Below, piece by piece: positions 13,746 through 26,405 of a stretch of DNA of 64,000 nucleotides. The notes below the pieces were generated by a model. The model searched no databases. It was not told the origin of the DNA and saw only the letters and a list, made by a program, of their open reading frames with translations. Source of the DNA: Prunella strophiata (taxonomy: Eukaryota > Chordata > Aves > Passeriformes > Prunellidae); the NCBI GenBank assembly GCA_036583965.1, contig JAZBQD010000030.1, positions 56,545,551-56,609,550 on the forward strand, written 5' to 3'. Every line of letters starts with the position of its first letter. The stretch's first letter is position 1. The translations under genes and the position numbers were made by a program.

Positions 13746-15860
13746 AAACAGACATACAAATAAAACCTAACCAACCAGCATGAAAAAATAAAATAGTCTG
13801 AAACAAACCTGGTCAGTCAAGGTAACTGATGAGCTCCAGACAAAGTGGGTTCACAACTGATGAAGATGCAAGTCACTGAGTGGCTTGGGTGTTAGAATGG
13901 CTTGGTGGGTTGTATCTAGTGCTGGGACTATGTGCAGAGGAGGGAGGAGCTAGAAGGAACAAATATGGATAAACAGAAAGCAGTGTAAAAGTGGCCAGTC
14001 ATGTGTAAAATGGGGTCAGTCAGTACTGTTGCCTAGCTGACCCCTGCACCTGATGAACCCAGCTGTCCTCTTTTTTATGTCTTCTTAATGGATGATTTCC
14101 CAACTCTCTCCCTGGGGGATCTCACCCTTTTTGCCATGCATATGCAAGAACTGCAATTGCCAGCTCCTGCTGAGAGCCTTGGGAGCAGGAGGGAAATGTT
14201 GTGCTTGCTGCTGTAGTCAGATGTGGGGGTGTTGATGAGCTCCTGTACCATCCCACAACTGCTGGGTGTGTGTAAGAGGGTGTGCCTGTGCCTAGGAGTC
14301 TCTGGGATATGTGGTAAGCTCTTCAGTAAATGGTTGAACCTGCAAACAGGGGAGTGTCAGCCTGGGCAGGAAGGAGAAGGCAGCTGGAGAAGGCAGACAC
14401 CTTTAGCATTCACCTAACACTAAGCTGGGCAAGTATATATTTGTATAAAATATTATGGACACACATGCAATCTTGTGTGTCTATAACACAAGCAGCTGAT
14501 TTTTTGAAAGTATGGATACACAGAAGAACAGAAATATCATGGTTAATTTGGATGCAATGCTCTATAATAGAGCCTGAAAGGACAGTCTAGCTCAAATGCT
14601 ACTTACCTATAGGAAATACTGACAAGAAATTAATGAAATTTGGAATAAAGTGTTAAGCAATTGATTTTATATCCCTTTATTAATAATTTGTTGGGAAGGA
14701 AGAGTGACACAATACATAGCTTTTAAAAGGATGATCATAGAAGCAAAATATTTATATATTATTTTGATAAATCAAAATGGGCAGTCTAGTAAACACATAC
14801 ACTTATTCTTCTCATTATATAGAAGCCTTTTCTGACAAATAAATTAGCTTTATTTTGTCACCTCATTTATCACACAGAGAGAATTGAAAAAAAAAAAAAA
14901 AAACCAGGCAACAATACCATACCTTGCCCTAAGCCTTTTTCAACTAACTTCAAATTGACATTAGAATTCTACTTTGGTGTTGTTCTGTTTAGTGATCTGT
15001 TTCTTCTTCACAGCTTCTAATCTTAATTACTACAGCTATATCTAAGATACAGAGTCTGTTGGAACAAAAGTGTTCCTTGGTGCACTTGTTTGGTAGCATC
15101 CCACTCCCAGTGCAGTAAGATGCCAGTTAATTGTAGCTTGTGATGGGTGTTTTCTCAAGTCAAACATTTTTTTTTTTTTCCTTGAGCTAAAGTTTTGGAG
15201 TATAAAGGACTTAATGATAGAATTTCTAGGCTCTGTTCTTAAGTTCTTCGAGCAGAGTCCTTTGTCAAAATAGTTGCAAAACTCTATTTCCAAGGTCTCA
15301 TTCTTTAGCCTGAGTTGTTAGATCTGATGCCAGTTGGATAATGTGACAAGACAGGCAAGGCTACCTTTTCTTTTACTTAGTAAAAGACCTTGGTTTTCCT
15401 CTAACTTCCCATGACAATTGTCATTGTCAGCCGCAGCCATGTTCTCCCACTTATGTCCTCATCAATGACAAAAAGAATATCCTTGACTTTAAGGAGATCT
15501 TACACTCTCCTGCCAAGGCACCCCATTATCCCTCTCCTCAACAAGGTCCTGGGCAAGGCAGTCAGCCCTCCTGTGACAGGAGGTGCTGCTTGCACCAAGT
15601 GCTGTGGGCCCAGCACTTGAAGCTACATGTCACGGACAAATTTCAAAGCAAATTTGTGTCTGCTTTGCACCAGGGATATGCAACCAGAATGCATTCTAGG
15701 GGATGTATAGCAGGTGAGGGCTGGTTTTAATCCTTTCAGGTTGGTATTTATTCCCTCAGGGAAGTTCAAAGAGTCCCTCTAAGGGCATCAGCAGTGTGCT
15801 CCAACAGGTTGGGAAACCATCATCAGAGAGAATTAATTTACTTCTTGGTTGTTTTTTTAT
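13746..15860. other. Unique DNA, somewhat GC-richer patch at 13.8-14.4 kb
   Basis: No exon recognised. The part at about 13800-14420 is richer in G (short GAGGAGG blocks) than its surroundings. An A-run lies at 14887-14903 and a T-run at about 15167-15179. No repeat family could be named. Confidence 0.5.
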
Positions 15861-15887
15861 TTGTTTGTTTGTTTGTTTGTTTGTTTT
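15861..15887. repeat. (TTTG)n tetranucleotide run
   Basis: About seven tandem TTTG units, preceded by a short T-run and followed by TTTTGGG. This is seen directly. It may be the decayed A-tail of an old retrotransposon on the minus strand, but no element body is recognisable beside it. Confidence 0.9.
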
Positions 15888-18800
15888 GGGTTTTCTCTGG
15901 TCTGTTTTCCTGATTTGTTTGGTTCTGATTTCCTCCTTGCCCGCCTTCATACACCTGTGCCAGCAGCTGGTGTATCAAGGAGAGGAGGTGTTTCTGCACA
16001 GGCAAGGCAAAGGGCACGTAAATGCCAGCAGCTCTGTCTTTCTGCATCTTGGGATGCTCCTCAGAGCCCTGGTCTATTTCTTTGTGCTCTTCTTTCTAGG
16101 TGTTTTACCTGCTCCTGCTCCATTATCCATCATCCTACGTGCATAGCCTGTAGCTGATTCATTTAAAATGTCACTGGGTAGTGCTGTGGCTTGTATAACA
16201 ATGTGGTTGATGAATGGGAAGTTTATACCCACAGCCTTCAGATTTGTAGGCACTTTGCATTTAGAAGGGAGAGATCAACTCCCACCCCTCTGTGGTTCTT
16301 CTTCCTCTATCTTCCCCCTCAGATCCTGTGGCTCTGGGAGTAGCAGATGGTGGATGGCATGTGGGAGGAGGGAAGGACCTACGTGGTGGTGTTGGTGACT
16401 GCTGCCACCATAGGATGCAGGTGTGTTCCCTTCAGCCAGTCTGTCCTTGGACCTTGGGAGAAACAGGGTCTTGCACTGTGGAGAGGGCAGCTGACCCATT
16501 CAGGTAGAGCACTGGAGGCTTGGATGTAGAATCTCAGGTCTATCAGTTACAAGACTTAGGGAATGGCACACAGAGAGGGTGTGAGGTGAGGAACCTGAAG
16601 TCTTGTTACTGCCCTGAGTGCTGCTTTGCATTCAAGGAGATGTTTAGGGCCAGGCTGTACCTATGAAAATACAGTTGCTGGATCTTTAGTGCAATTCATC
16701 CCTTGAAGAACAGTTCTAAAGTGCTTTCTGCTTTCAATCTAACTGCTTCTACCTCTTGAGTTAATCCAACTCATTTGATCATTCACTTTTTTGGTCTGTT
16801 CTTTTTATCTCCACTGATTATTCTCATCTCTCTGTGCCTCTATAAAGCTTTCTGCAAAGCTTTCCAGATTGGATCTTAAGCATACATTTCTTCTAATTCA
16901 TCATGCTACTTTTTCTCCTAATCACATCCTTCTATTGCTTCTTTCATTTCCTTCCATCTCTCTCATTCTTTACCTTGCCTTTCTGTTTCTACCTCTACTA
17001 ACTACTTTCAGTTCTCTCATCTTCTTTCTCCTCTGCTGCACGTAAACCTTCTTTTACTCTTCCTGCTGTGGTTGAACCTTATTTGTTTTGATGTGCTCTT
17101 TTTCCTTTCCCAAACTTTCCTCACTTTTGAGAAACTATACTCTGTTTCAGAGCTCAGTAATCCCTACAAATTCTCCCTGCTCTTTTGTACTTCAGGAGTA
17201 TCTGCCTACTCTCAAAATGCCATAAATTTATGACATTTAGCATGGTGTCCTCTTCTTTTTGCAGCTCCTCCTTTGTGCAGATCCTGCTCTTCCCCTGTTG
17301 TGGTTTTCCTGGACTCTTCCATATATCTTTATTTTCAAATTGTAGGGGCTGAAAATTTGTATGGGTTTTTTTTCCCCTCTCATATATAATTAACTATGAG
17401 AATTTCATATTTTATGCTTGCCATGCAATTGCATTTAGAATCAGTAGATAGAGTAGAATTGCTTAGAATTAGCACCTCTACAAATTCCTAAGAAATGTGG
17501 TCTCTGTGTTGGATTTATACAGCTCTGAACAAAATGAGTCCAGACTTTTGTTTCCAGTTGTCAATCTCCCCAGCAACCAAGCTTAGCTAAAGCAGGATTG
17601 CATCAGCTTTGATACTTATATACAGGGTGATACTGGGGGGCAAAGGTAATATTTTTCTTAGTCAGTTGTGGCATTATATCACTATAAAATTATGTAAATT
17701 AGAGGTTCCTGTAGCCAAAGTGTTTTTTAAAGAGATTGGGGATGGGAATGGGCATTACAGGCATCATAATCCATTTAGATATTATATTTTATTCCCTTAT
17801 CTGTGACATCAAATAAATTCAAATTTAATTTTGAATTATGTGTGTAAAGACTTTAATATTAATACAATTATTAGTTGAAATCAATGTATTGGAACAGAGC
17901 TTTTCATTATATTTATGTTTCACAATATCCTGTTTGTAGATATTTGTATGACTTTTGCATGATTTTTGTATTTTTCATATATATCTGTGCACATGCATAT
18001 AAATAGGTTAGATTTCATTCTATAGATGAATATGAGCACATTTATATATATGTCTTTTCATAATTTTGGTTGAATTTCTCTCATGGAGAGAACAGGTTTT
18101 CAGTCATGTGCTCTTTTTTCTCTTTGATACTAGTAGAACTTTGTTTTTCATTTGTTACTTCCATCATCTTTGAGTACTATCAGACAATGACATCCATTGA
18201 TCCTCCTATGCATGGATTTGAAGTTCCATTTCTGTGGCTGGATCCTGAAAAAACAACTTTATTTACAATAAACAGCTGTTAGATTGTGCTTTTAACACTT
18301 TAAAATTTCAGATTTCTAGAGATGAAATATTAATATTTCCAATGACTCTGGTTTTGTTTTGTTTTGATTTTTTTATTCTGGTGGCATTCATACCTATATG
18401 GCCAAACCTAATTACTGCCCTATATTTTTGGAATCTCTGTAACAGTAATAACTCCTGTAACCCTGATTAATTTGATTTAAGTTCACTATCCTTAGGGCAA
18501 TCCAATAAGTCATTAATAAGCTGCCAAAGTTCATCAAGTGAAGAGTGTCTTAACTGTCATCTCTGGGGTATTATTCAAAGTTCTTATTAAAACATGAAAA
18601 TGTTTAAGAAAAAGAAAAAATTACCTACATGTTTCACAGAAGTCTTGGAGAAAAAGAAAGGGCTTTAGAAATGAAAACTATTCAATTTGTCAAAAAGTAG
18701 TTTAAAAGGGTGGTTTTATCATGTATAGGAAAGAGACTTCTGATAGTAGATGTTTCCTCATTGTTTGCGAAATACGTATTGATATCCAACAGCTGCATGT

Positions 18801-21800
18801 GGTAGCTAACCATGTGAGGCTAGAAATAAGGGATTTTTTTAAAAAAGAAAACTATGTTAATTATTCATTGAATGAATGCCCTACATGATGAATTGGATGG
18901 ATACTCTGCATGTAGGGTAACTTCTGTCAGTTGTTGTTTAAATCAAAAAAAATGTGTCACCTCTGAAGGTTCATCTCTCTCTATTGACTGAAGAGACTGT
19001 AAGCGTCCTAAGTCAGGTAAAATAAATCATAAACTATGACTATCCACTTAAAGAATAAAGTTTTCTTCAGTGTTATATTAAAGATGAAATTTAGGGCCTT
19101 ACATGCATCATTTACTGGATGCAAAACAGAAAGTAATTTATGGTCTAGGATTTTAGAGGTGTTTGTCATGTTGAAGAATACCTACACAAATTCTGAGACT
19201 TAATTCCGTGGGTCTTTTCAAGTGGTTCGTACTTCACCAATATGACTAAGTGCTTCATGTTCTGCCCTAAAGTTATTTAAACCATCTTAAAATTCTACTC
19301 CTTACTTTTTTTACTTATAATCTATAAGTACTTTTTTGCTGTCCCATGGTGTTCTTTATAACAAAGATCATAATACAAATTCTCATTGGCTAAATAGATA
19401 CCAATCTGAAGGGCTTAGCATTTTTGTCTAAATTCCAAAGCATTGTGCAAAGGATTTGCAGAGGCTCTAGGGAAAGCCTCTTATCTTGCTCCACTATTGT
19501 CAAACTTCAAATTTGCACGATAAAAATTGTAAGCAAAGAAAAAATAAAAGCCCCTTTGGTCTCAACGTAAAAGCAGCTCTGGTGGAAAAACAGCATAAGA
19601 AAAAAACATCACTCAAAAAAAAAAGGAAGGGAAAAAAGTACTGAGGAAGGAGATTGAATATACATCAAGGCATAAATCTAAGAAGCTGATGGAATTAATA
19701 TAGCAACAACTATCTTACAATGGCACCACATGCCACAAAGGAAATAAACCATTAACTGTTTTCATTTGGTGCTCAATGAGGAAAAGATCACTTGTGGAAC
19801 TGTTTCTAATCAACCTCTAACAAAACCTTCCCTCATCTTTCACCAGTTTGCTGTATAAAGATTGACCTGTTTTGCATTCTGAAACTGATACTGGACAGAA
19901 ATTATTTTCAACCCTGACTGGCACTGGGCCACATTGAAAATTATTTGGGATCAAAAACTGACTAATTAAAGTGAAATGATTTAGAAGTCAGTCATGATAA
20001 TCACTAAATGACTCCAAAAAGTGGAAGCAAGTTGTAAAACAGAAGCAATAAAGAAAAATAGGATGAGTAGTGGAGACAAGAGCTAATCTGTGTTATCAAT
20101 GTGCTGCATCCCTTGTTTTCCCCTTTGTTCCTTTTACCTTTCAGGATTCAGCATATTGAAATGCTAAGGATGAGTTAGAATTGCAAATAGTTCTATATCA
20201 GTTATAAATTTTGGATGTTATATTAAGGGGTTGGGTAGATACACTTCTTTTTCCCCAACTCATGCCACTCTTGTGCCTCCAATCTCCCCCATGTGTGATA
20301 TCAGGAGCTCATTCAAGGAATATAAGAAAAGTTTATATTATTTTTTATTTCTTGTTGTTTTACTTTGCTCAGTGATAATATGTAAAATGGAGGGACAGAT
20401 AGATTTATTTCTGGATGGAATTTCATCCAATAAGAGGGCTCACAGTCCTTACACTTAAGTTTTTATGACATAAATACACACACAGAGCAGTACAGCTGGA
20501 AGGAAACAAGGAGGAGGGAAAGATTAGAAACATTAGTATCATAAATAGCTGACAATTCTGAGTTCCACTTCTTCAGACAACCAGATGTAGCATGTCTTCA
20601 AAGTGTATTGAAATTCATATTTGGACCTGTTAGATGGGCCAAATATGCAGGAGAGTGGAAGGAGAATGAGTTGAGAGAGGTGTTTGTATTTGGGCTGCGA
20701 ATCCATATCTGAGACTGAAGTGCGATACAGAAATATACAATGAGATCGAGGAACTTAAAAGATAGATGACATTGTCTGAGGAACAGGAAAAGTGAATCCT
20801 GCAGATGTGATGAGGAAATAAGCACAGGTGGTTTTACAAAGTAGCAAGGCTGTGGCAGGTTGTGTGAAGGAAAATCAGCAGGCACATTTGAACAAAGTGA
20901 CCAACTAAAGCTGAGGAGGCTGTTGCCACTGACAAGGTCATTGACAAGGGTCTAGAGTTGGGGCAGTCTCCTTTTTTGATAAATGGTCTAACTACTGGGA
21001 AATTATATAGATGAAAAGGATTGCTATTGCACTCAGGGCAAAAAAGAAAACTGAGATCTTCCCATTAGAATATTATTTCTATTTATATTTTCATGCTAAT
21101 CCCAGTAAAGCTTGCATTGTGTTGCTGTGTATTTTTACAGAATAATTATATCTTGTTGAAAAGATGGCTGCAGTTTAGCATGAAGGCATTCCTGGGTATT
21201 GTATGCTGTTTGAATGATCCATACAGCATACTAAGAAAGTGTTTTAAAATCCATTTGTATGATAAGTGGTAGAAAAAAGAGTAACCTCTGTAATGCAATT
21301 AGAGTTTCTTCCAGATTAAATATGCTCTTTGAAAGCAAACCCTGATTTTGTTGGTTTTATCCAGATTATTAGTGCTTGGTAAATTATTTAATGATGCTTC
21401 TGATTGAATAACAAAGGTATTAATGCATACTTTTACTAAAAAGTAAATTTGGTATTTATCAGGTTGCCTTATGAGACAGTGAAGAAGGAAAGCTGAAGAC
21501 TTTTCAACAGTATTTATGTCTAAAAATATTACATGCAGATGTGAAGATTACCAGTGATGAAATGTTTTAAATGCTACTCATCCCATTTTTAGGACAGGCT
21601 CCTACCATTTCACTGACATCTCAAGTAAAATTGTGACAGGTGGCCATGTAATTCAAAAAACCAGTGGTAGTTCTGAGCCCTGATAATATAGAGTTCATGT
21701 CATTTTCCCCTCACAGATTTTCCATTTACACAAATCGTGTAATTGTACCCCTCAAAGTTTTACCTCTGGAAGCTATTTTTATTTTCTACAAGAGCACCTC

Positions 21801-24249
21801 CAGGCAATAACAGCAGGGGGGCAAATCCTTTATTTTATGTTGTCAAAACCAATATGCTGTGAGTTATTCACATCACTTTCTGAAGTGCCAGTCAACGGCT
21901 TTGTGTTTGGAATAGTGCAAACCACTAACAGACTCAGAAAAAGCAGTTTCTAAACTCGCAGCACCAGAGTGGGTGTTAGTATGGAAAGAAAAGAAAAAAG
22001 TAAGAAAAAAAGCATTAAAAGGATTTTTTTCTTTTTTGTTGCTGCTGTTGAAAGTTTTTTAATGAAAGGAGATGAATCAGGAACTTTGTAATAACATGTG
22101 CCTGACCACTTAGCTCTAGCAGCAGATTGGAATGACGCTTACTCAGCACAGGCTTTGGACCTTTCAGACCTTATGTATCATTTTTCATCTACTGAGCTTC
22201 TTACAGTTGTGCAAAATAAAAATGGGAGTAAAAAAATCAAATTTTATAAAAAAAATTAATCTAAATAGAATAAACACATTTACCCAACAAAATTTTAGGA
22301 AAAAATGTAGCAGAGAGTCTGACTCTTTGCCCCAGAATTATTTGTCTTCAGAGCCATCAATTTTACAGACTGATACTCTGTTTTTTTTAAAGGAGTTCAA
22401 CTGAAAGCATAGACAAGAGAAAGAGCAAATACTAAACAATGAGCCTGTAAAGGTAATATCTGCCAAATTCCTTCACTGCTGGCTGGAATGTTGCTGAAAT
22501 CTGGTATTGCTGTTATATTCCATGCAGAGAAGCAATTCTTCAGGTCTTCTGACAATGCAGTGACCTCAAGACAACATTTCTGGAACTGCTACAGCAAAGT
22601 CTTGTAGCCATAATAAATGTCTTCAATTTTTATTTTTCTTTAAGGGCTGAAAAAACCCTCACCTTGCTTTACTAAAGAGAAATACTGAGAGGTGCTGAAA
22701 AACCTCTTCCATCTGACTGTTCGCTGAGAAATGTAACCTTCCTAAATCCTACCTTCAGGTTGAAGTTGACAGGAAGATCTGCAGGAAAATTTACCATTTT
22801 ATCTAGGGAGCTGCAGCTCAGTGGAATATAATAGTTTTCTACATGAATTTACAGCACACCAGTCGTCAGAGATAGATAACTTGGTAGGAGTCCAGCGAGC
22901 TCAATTATTCAGCGTGTCTGAAGTACCAGAGGACGACAGGAAAGACAAGCACAGATGCTGCTCTTTAAGTGACTTATTCTGACATGGTTTGCTTTCTTTC
23001 TTAGAGTGTTGAACCAGGGAGGCGACTTCCAGGTCCCAGCAGCAGGGGTTTTAGGAGGTGGGGTAGCAAAGGAGCTCACTGTCTCACAGTTACAGGCTAT
23101 TAGCCTGGGGTTGAAAGATTTTCCTTGGTCAAACCGGCCATAAATAGATACTTATTTGCAAAAGGAGTAGTAAAAAGAAACTGCATTTGATAAAAAGTAC
23201 ATTTTTTTTTTTTTCTATTCTGTGTTGCAGGAATTGGTGGGGCTACTGTGATACTGTCTGAAAATAATATTTGGCAAGTGGTGTAATGCTGATCCCCCAC
23301 AAGTATTCTTTTCAGCTTAAACCTTGTTGGGGCCAAGGTCTCCTTGGCTTTAGTTATAAGCCATAAAGGTCTGTTTTTGTAAAGCAATCATTAGGACTTG
23401 GTTCTTCCTCTGCTATTAAGAGAATCAGAACCACTTGGATTTAATATTTTTCTTGTCTACTATGATGCATAAAACAGAACATTTTTTTTTTTAAAGCAGT
23501 AAAACAAAGGAAGATTAGAAGGAATTACAGAAAAACAAACAGCTACTTTTGAATGAAATAAAAGAAGCCTTGCTGCACAGATATTGAACTGTTTTTATTT
23601 TTTTGAGTTTCTAAACTTATGTACACTTGGTAAAAAAATATAATCTTGTCTGGTCATAATTATCTCTGAAAGGAAGTGCTGGAATGCTCTAAGCTGAAAC
23701 CTTTTTTAGCAGTGAGTTCAGAAATTATATTTTGAAAATTATTTACAAATGACTGATCTAAATAGCCATCCTAGACTTTCATCAAATTAGCTCTTCTAGT
23801 TAATTTTGTATTCAATAACATTAAAATAAATTTTGAGCTTAAATATTTATATTAAAAATAGTAGTCTTTTATATGACATGAAAGGGAGTAAAAGAGACAT
23901 GTAGTATGAAAACATCCCAAATCTCTGAATGAATTCGAGTTGCTCTGAAAATTGAAGCTAATTATTTTGTTTCTAGGAAAGGATTCATATTGCAGAAAAA
24001 TAACCAACTCTTTATAGAAGATATTCTTACTCATGAAATATTGAAATTAATTTGTGCCACATTCAAGAAAAGTGAAAACAATGTACCCCCATTGCTCTGA
24101 CTTAATAAAATTCAGACACACTGGCACCAACTGAATCAATCATCATTTTTAAGGAAGACACTTAGCCAGTGCATTTCAAACCTGTTGGAGACAATGTTGC
24201 TTAAGCATATGGTTATCTTCTAACCTACTAGAGATTGGTGCTATGTCCT

Positions 24250-24252
<3 letters not shown>
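15888..24252. other. Unique DNA with a pyrimidine-rich stretch at 16.8-17.1 kb
   Basis: No exon, RNA gene or transposon recognised. The part at about 16780-17120 is strongly pyrimidine-biased on the plus strand (long series of TTC, TCT and CTT words). A short 9-bp hairpin lies at 21201-21231 (arms gtatgctgt and acagcatac). The remaining sequence looks like ordinary intron or intergenic DNA. Confidence 0.5.

Positions 24253-24289
<37 letters not shown>
24253..24289. repeat. 37-base uninterrupted T homopolymer
   Basis: An unbroken run of 37 T ending in gattatg. On the minus strand it would be an A-tail, but no retrotransposon body is recognisable upstream of it in that orientation. The length is prone to sequencing and assembly error, so the exact count is uncertain. 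Confidence 0.95.
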
Positions 24290-24290
<1 letters not shown>

Positions 24291-24784
24291 ATTATGATTT
24301 TTAATATATCTTTGGGGAGAAAATGATAACAAGACATAAGTTTTTCTCTTAATGTGAGTGTAGTTCTCACTCAATAGTCATGATTTCTTTGCCATTATGG
24401 TTAAAGGACAAAGGTGAGCCAGTTTGAAGAAATGGAATTACAGAAGATGAGATCACCAGGTTAGAGAGGAATCATTTGAAGTCATCATACTTGAAGGTGC
24501 TGTGGTAATGATAATAAGAAGGACCATTTGTTTGGGTAAAAATTCTGACATCATCTGTAAATGGTGATGCCTTGACATTTGTTACTTTTACAATTGGCCT
24601 GGAGAGTAAATGCAACTATCTGAAGCAAATCTACATTGTCTTCAGGTTGACTTGCAGTTCTAATTTTACTTCAAATTTTTTATTTAGCTTATTAAGAATG
24701 GCTTTTCAAGAAATCCTCAAGAACTGAAGAAACAAATAAATATGGATAAATATCTGTCCATCAACTAAGACAGATGGGGACAGT

Positions 24785-24856
24785 ACGCCCATTTTACAGC
24801 TGCATAAACTGAATAACTGAGGCCAACTCATTTGAGCCTTGTTCAGAAGTGAGTGA
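24785..24856 (+). mobile_element. Probable MIR/CORE-SINE remnant
   Basis: The sequence contains cccattttacagctg, then aaactga and ctgaggc, followed by a degenerate version of the MIR segment that usually reads about aacttgcccaaggtcacacag, and then agtgagtg. The order and spacing match the middle of the ancient MIR family found across amniotes. The match is by eye and heavily diverged; no ends or duplications are visible. Confidence 0.4.
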
Positions 24857-24970
24857 AATTCTTAATTTTGAGTATTTGAGCTTTTTTTTCAGGAAACCAC
24901 AAAGCATTTGCTTGCTTCAAAATGAAAACCTGTGGGGGCTTGCTTGTGCAATGATTAATTGCAGGGTAAG

Positions 24971-25103
24971 TACAGGTCTGTGTGTTGCCTACAGATACAT
25001 ACAGACCTGTATTGAAACTATATGTATTTTAGCATCATTATATGTATTTTAGTGTATATGCTTCTAAATATCTTAGGAATACTAAAATACATATAGTTTC
25101 AAT
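24971..25103. repeat. Two adjoining hairpins, one with a 22-bp perfect stem
   Basis: The arm attgaaactatatgtatttt plus ag (25011-25032) is exactly complementary to 25082-25103, with a 49-nt loop. Immediately upstream, tacaggtctgt (24971-24981) pairs perfectly with acagacctgta (25001-25011), sharing one base with the larger stem. The loop also holds a second copy of tatatgtattttag (25040-25053) that could compete for the same 3' arm. The structure is seen directly. It could be a relic of a small inverted-repeat transposon or an inverted duplication; no known family was recognised. Confidence 0.85.
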
Positions 25104-26360
25104 AAGATCATCTGCCATGCAGTGATTCAATGTCAATGTGTTCCATCCTTTATTTGAGCATGTAATTGCATTGTTCTTCATATATTAGAGTCCTTGCTTA
25201 TAATAATTGATTGTGGTAATACAGTGAATTAGCCCTAGTCACTGTTCTATTTAACCATTTTATTTGAATGTCAGGTGTGCAGGTAAGTCATCTAGTTAAG
25301 TGGAAGTTTGATAACCTAATGTAATATCTTTGACATCAGAGATCAGATAAAATCTTTTATGTGTCATTGGCTGTAAGAATCTGCCTGGGCAGATGGTGTT
25401 GGTTTTGTAAGGCAGACATACATTGCCTTGAGAATTTCAGAGAAATATGGGCATTATTTTCAAACTCCAGTAAAGGAGAAAGGTGTCATTTCACTGACAG
25501 CCCCAGAGAATATTTCCCTGCTATTGCATGCTTGACAGATGCCATGAACAGATTGATGTGCAGAAAAAGGAAAGGTACAAGGAAACCGTACATTAAAACT
25601 CATTAACTTTAGATAGCAAAACTCTGTTGGGAGCAACTCCAGAGCATTTTTTGATGTACAGTGTATGTTTAACATTCTAAATATATGTGCTATTTAATGT
25701 GTTGGGACTGCATTTACATATTTGGTGTAAATATGAATGAAAATGAAAACAGTGACAAGATAAACACAAGAGAAAATGCATCAGCAAAATGAATCATTAA
25801 GAATCTGAAAGGAAATACAAGAGACTTTTTTCACACTCCTAATTTTAGATCTACCAGGAGCTATAGGTATGGTATTTGGAGCAGATCACTTGAATCCCAG
25901 GATTAATTATCTCAGAAAAAAACATTCACTTTTGTTTGTAACATAACTTTTATTTACAAAAAAAATTGTATCTGCTTCTTAGTACGGCCAAGCTTTTAGG
26001 TATAGCCTTAACTTTCAACACTGGAAAAGGAATGTAGAAACTTATTATCTGATTTACCTGGTCCTGTGTTGTCTCCTTATCCCATTGACTCCTTCACACA
26101 GATGTGGCAAATTCCCATGTTAAAATTTATTGTTAAATTGATTTTTTAATGTTAGATGTAAGATGAATTCTGTAAAACAAGTAAAGCACTGGATGATGAA
26201 CATAGAAGCATTGCATATTTAAGATGGAATTAAAATTGCAATTTTACATATACATAACTATAATTTCTTCATTATAATAATTGCTATTCCTGACCATTGA
26301 ATGGGCATGAATTTGAAGAGGTATTTTTGGAGGATTTAGAAACACCACAGATTCACAAGG
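25104..26360. other. Unique DNA, no gene seen
   Basis: AT-rich sequence without recognised exon, RNA gene or repeat. Frames at 25361-25606 and 25460-25675 overlap on opposite strands and resemble nothing I know. Confidence 0.55.
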
Positions 26361-26405
26361 GATGGAAGATATATGAGTAGATATATGATGGAAGATATGT
26401 GAGTA
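26361..26405. repeat. Short tandem duplication, period 26
   Basis: gatggaagatatatgagta (26361-26379) recurs as gatggaagatatgtgagta (26387-26405), 18 of 19 bases identical, with a 7-base AT spacer. This is a small local duplication typical of replication slippage. Confidence 0.85.

Noticed and set aside
16168..16529. Cluster of overlapping frames on both strands
   Set aside because: They overlap in several frames, share no conserved motif and sit in a GC-richer patch where chance frames are expected.
24253..24289. T-run as the tail of a processed pseudogene on the minus strand
   Set aside because: No gene-like sequence is recognisable in the adjacent plus-strand downstream region, which would hold the body.
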